Shown here: positions 61,401 to 64,000 of the stretch, in pieces | Position numbering within the stretch: the first letter of the stretch is position 1 | Layout: the number at the start of each line of letters is the position of its first letter | Assembly (NCBI RefSeq): GCF_051020765.1 | Contig: NW_027469298.1 | Coordinates: 62,001-126,000 of the forward strand | Direction of reading: 5' to 3' | Source of the DNA: Lasioglossum baleicum | Taxonomy: Eukaryota; Arthropoda; Insecta; Hymenoptera; Halictidae | Length of the DNA stretch: 64,000 bases | Made by a program: the position numbers and the translations under genes | The notes under the pieces: model-generated | Told to the model about the DNA's origin: nothing | The model's input: the letters and a program-made list of their open reading frames with translations, nothing else | Database searches by the model: none

Positions 61401-64000
61401 TTACAATACATTTTAAATACAGGCACCATAACTTCATCAATGAGGTAGATGGCTGAGTGTCAAACCGTTTGAGACCGTTGCCTCGCTCTTTGCGAGTCCA
61501 ACGGATAAGTCAATAGCTTCACATAGCCAGTGATTCGGAGAGTCAGTCTAGGTATTACTGGAGTAAATCCGCTGAACAGTATTGCCAAGAGATACCTTAA
61601 TTCGCGGAGTAAATATTAAAATAGATCGTCACACCGTATGGGAACCTTACTAATTGCTATAAAGTCAAACGTTTTACCAAATGACTTACCTTTCGAGAAG
61701 CTAACTCGCTGTATTGAGAGTATAACTGCGAGGTCAGAGAAGCATATTAGTATACATTCTAGTGACGACCGCCTTAATTTCATTCATAATTTAGGATATC
61801 GGAAATCAAGGCCATCGAGAACGTTACCACCTTCTGCCCAAGACGAACAGCTAAGTGCATAGCCTCACCTATCCGGAGATTCCGAGATTTATGCCAGGTG
61901 TCGCGGAAGTTAATCAGCTGAGCAGTATTGGCAATAGTCTCCTTAATTCACGTTTAGAATATTAAGGTAGAGGGTCAATCCGTTATAGAACAATATCAAT
62001 TGGTATATAATCATACACATTACCGATTTCCTTAACTTCGGAGAAGCCGACTCGCCGTTTCGAGGGAATTACTTCGTGTTCAGAGAAAGAGGATACTCTT
62101 CGTTTCAATGATGGGCACCTTAATTTCATGTATGAAATTGAAGATCGAGGGTCAAACATTTCGAGACCCTTACCACCTTTATGAGTGTCAAGTGGTTACG
62201 TCAATAGCAACACCCCGTGATTCCGAAAGTCAAACCGGGTAATCTGGGTGTAAATCCGCTGAAGAGTATTGTCAATAGACACCTTAATTCACGGAATGAA
62301 TATTAAGGCGGACCGTCAAGCCGTTGTGGACAATTACTCATTGGTGTAGATTCACAAATTTTGCAGAAAGCGTTGCCATCGGTGAATCTAACCCGCCGCA
62401 TCGAGAGTATATCGTCGTGTTCAGAGAAACACATTAGTAACATTTTTCTGACGGCCACCATCATTTCATGTATGTATTAGAAGACCGTGGGCAAACAGTT
62501 CGGGACATCCCCCACCCCCCTTTGTGATTCGAACGGCAAATTCAATAGCTTCACGTACTGTCCTTCTGATCGTCAGACCAAGTATTCCTCGAGTAAATCC
62601 ACTGAACAGTATTGGTAATAGTCACCTTAATTCCCGGTTTGCATGTTAGAGTAGACCGTCAAAACGTTGGAGAACGTAACCGATTGGTATAAATTCGTAC
62701 TTCATACCGATTACCTTACCTTCCTAGAGCCTAATCCGCAGTAGCGGGTATCATGCTTAGTGCCCGCGGAGACAAATTAGTAGACAGTTTAGCAGGCGGA
62801 CAGATTTTTTTCATGTCTGTATAATATAATCGGGAGACAGACCGTTCGAGAACGTTTCCACCATCTGTGAGAGGCGAACGCCTAAGTCAATAGCTTCACC
62901 TATCCTGAGATTCCGAGTGACAAATAAGGTACCCGAGAGTAAATCCGCTGTATAGCATTGGCAATAGACACCAAAATTCTCGGCATCGACATTAAAGTGG
63001 GGTGTCAATTCGGCGGAGAATATTACCAATTGTTCCAAGGTCATTCTTTCTACAGAATACGTTACGTTCCGAGAGATCTTCCCACAGTATCGAGAGTGTA
63101 ACTTCGTGATACGAGAAACAAGTTATTACACATTTGAGTGACGGGCAGCTTAATTTCAAGTGTGAAATAGAAGATCGAGTGTCACACCGCTCGAGCACGA
63201 TATCACCATCTTTGAGTATCGATCGGCTATGTCAATAGCTTCACCTATCCTGTTCCTCGGAGGGTCAGCTGAGGTATTCCGGTAGAAGGTCCGCTGAAGT
63301 GTTTTCTTAATAGATACCTTAATTCGTTGTTTGAATGCTACTGTAGAGCGTCATACCGTTTTAGAGCAATGCAAATTGGCATAGAGTCAAATACTATACG
63401 GATGGCTTTATCTTCGGAGAAGCATACTCATAGTTTCGAGGGTATACCTTCGTGTTCAGGTAAAGAAATTGGTCTTCATTTCGGTAACGAGCACCCTAAC
63501 GTCATGTATAAATTAAAGGAACAAGTGTGAATACTTTCGATCACGTAATCAATTTCCTTAAGCGTCGAGCGGCCTAGTCAGTAGCTTCACCTACCTAGCG
63601 ATTCCTTGCGCCAAACGAGGTATCCCTACTGCAGTTCCCCTGAATGATACTGGCAATTGACATGTTAATACACTGCATAATTGTTAAAGTACGGAGCCAA
63701 ATCATCGGAGATCAATACCAATAGTTATAAAGTCATTCTTTTTGCCGAATACGTAACCTGCGTAGTTCCTAATCTGCTATACAATGAGTCTCGCCTTGTG
63801 TTCACAGAAGCAAATTAGAAGACATCGTGGCAGACGGACACCTTATTTTCATGAATGAATAGCATGACCGAGAGTCAAACCGTTCGAAAACGTTACCACC
63901 TCTTTTTTGGGTGTCAAAGCTAAGTTGAATAGCTTCACCTCTCCTGTGATTCCGCGAGTCAAACAAGGTAATCTGGGAGTACATCCGCTGAGCAGTATTG
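49429..64000 (+). repeat. Satellite array block 6, plus orientation, runs off the window
   Basis: About 42 monomers in plus orientation. Landmark gtcaatagcttcacctatcc and variants recur about every 340-350 bp to the end of the window. A 12-base G run sits at 56935-56946 and a long T run at 58577-58592. At least four sequence subfamilies are interspersed. No gene is supported. Confidence 0.92.

Overview
The window looks like insect nuclear heterochromatin, most likely from a hymenopteran. About 46 kb is one diverged satellite family. Within it sit a piggyBac-type transposon, a 404-bp TTAA-flanked non-autonomous element, and a decayed, nearly mitogenome-length insert (NUMT) enclosed by long AT-rich inverted repeats. 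The mitochondrial block uses the invertebrate mitochondrial code (TGA as Trp, AGA as Ser). It keeps standard insect gene order and has tRNA-Asp then tRNA-Lys between cox2 and atp8. That tRNA order is known from bees and several other Hymenoptera, so the taxon is an inference.

Layout. 1-583: AT-rich module 'A', plus orientation. 584-2702: piggyBac-like transposon whose single open frame is broken by one TGA. 2703-9590: satellite, plus orientation. 9591-14790: satellite, minus orientation. 14800-16650: modules A then B, inverted. 16790-28100: mitochondrial insert, reading rrnS, 5' half of rrnL, (deletion), nad6, Pro, Thr, nad4L, nad4, nad5, Phe, nad3, Gly, cox3, atp6, atp8, Lys, Asp, cox2, Leu2, cox1, Tyr, Cys and a probable nad2 remnant. 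28455-29740: modules B then A, plus orientation. 29745-36525: satellite plus. 36526-49428: satellite minus, interrupted at 39564-39967 by the TTAA element. 49429-64000: satellite plus.

The satellite monomer is about 345 bp. It is an ancient dimer of two homologous halves of about 165-176 bp each, roughly one nucleosome repeat. Several sequence subfamilies are interspersed, and neighbouring copies are strongly diverged. Module A always meets the satellite in the same relative orientation (A then satellite, both plus, or the mirror image), so the locus reads as a mosaic of inverted modules.

Nothing here looks like an expressed host gene. The only substantial non-mitochondrial coding sequence is the broken piggyBac transposase. 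Most mitochondrial genes carry frameshifts, stops or truncations, although nad4L is fully open under the mitochondrial code. The many 60-130 codon frames in the satellite are by-products of its sequence and are not annotated as genes.
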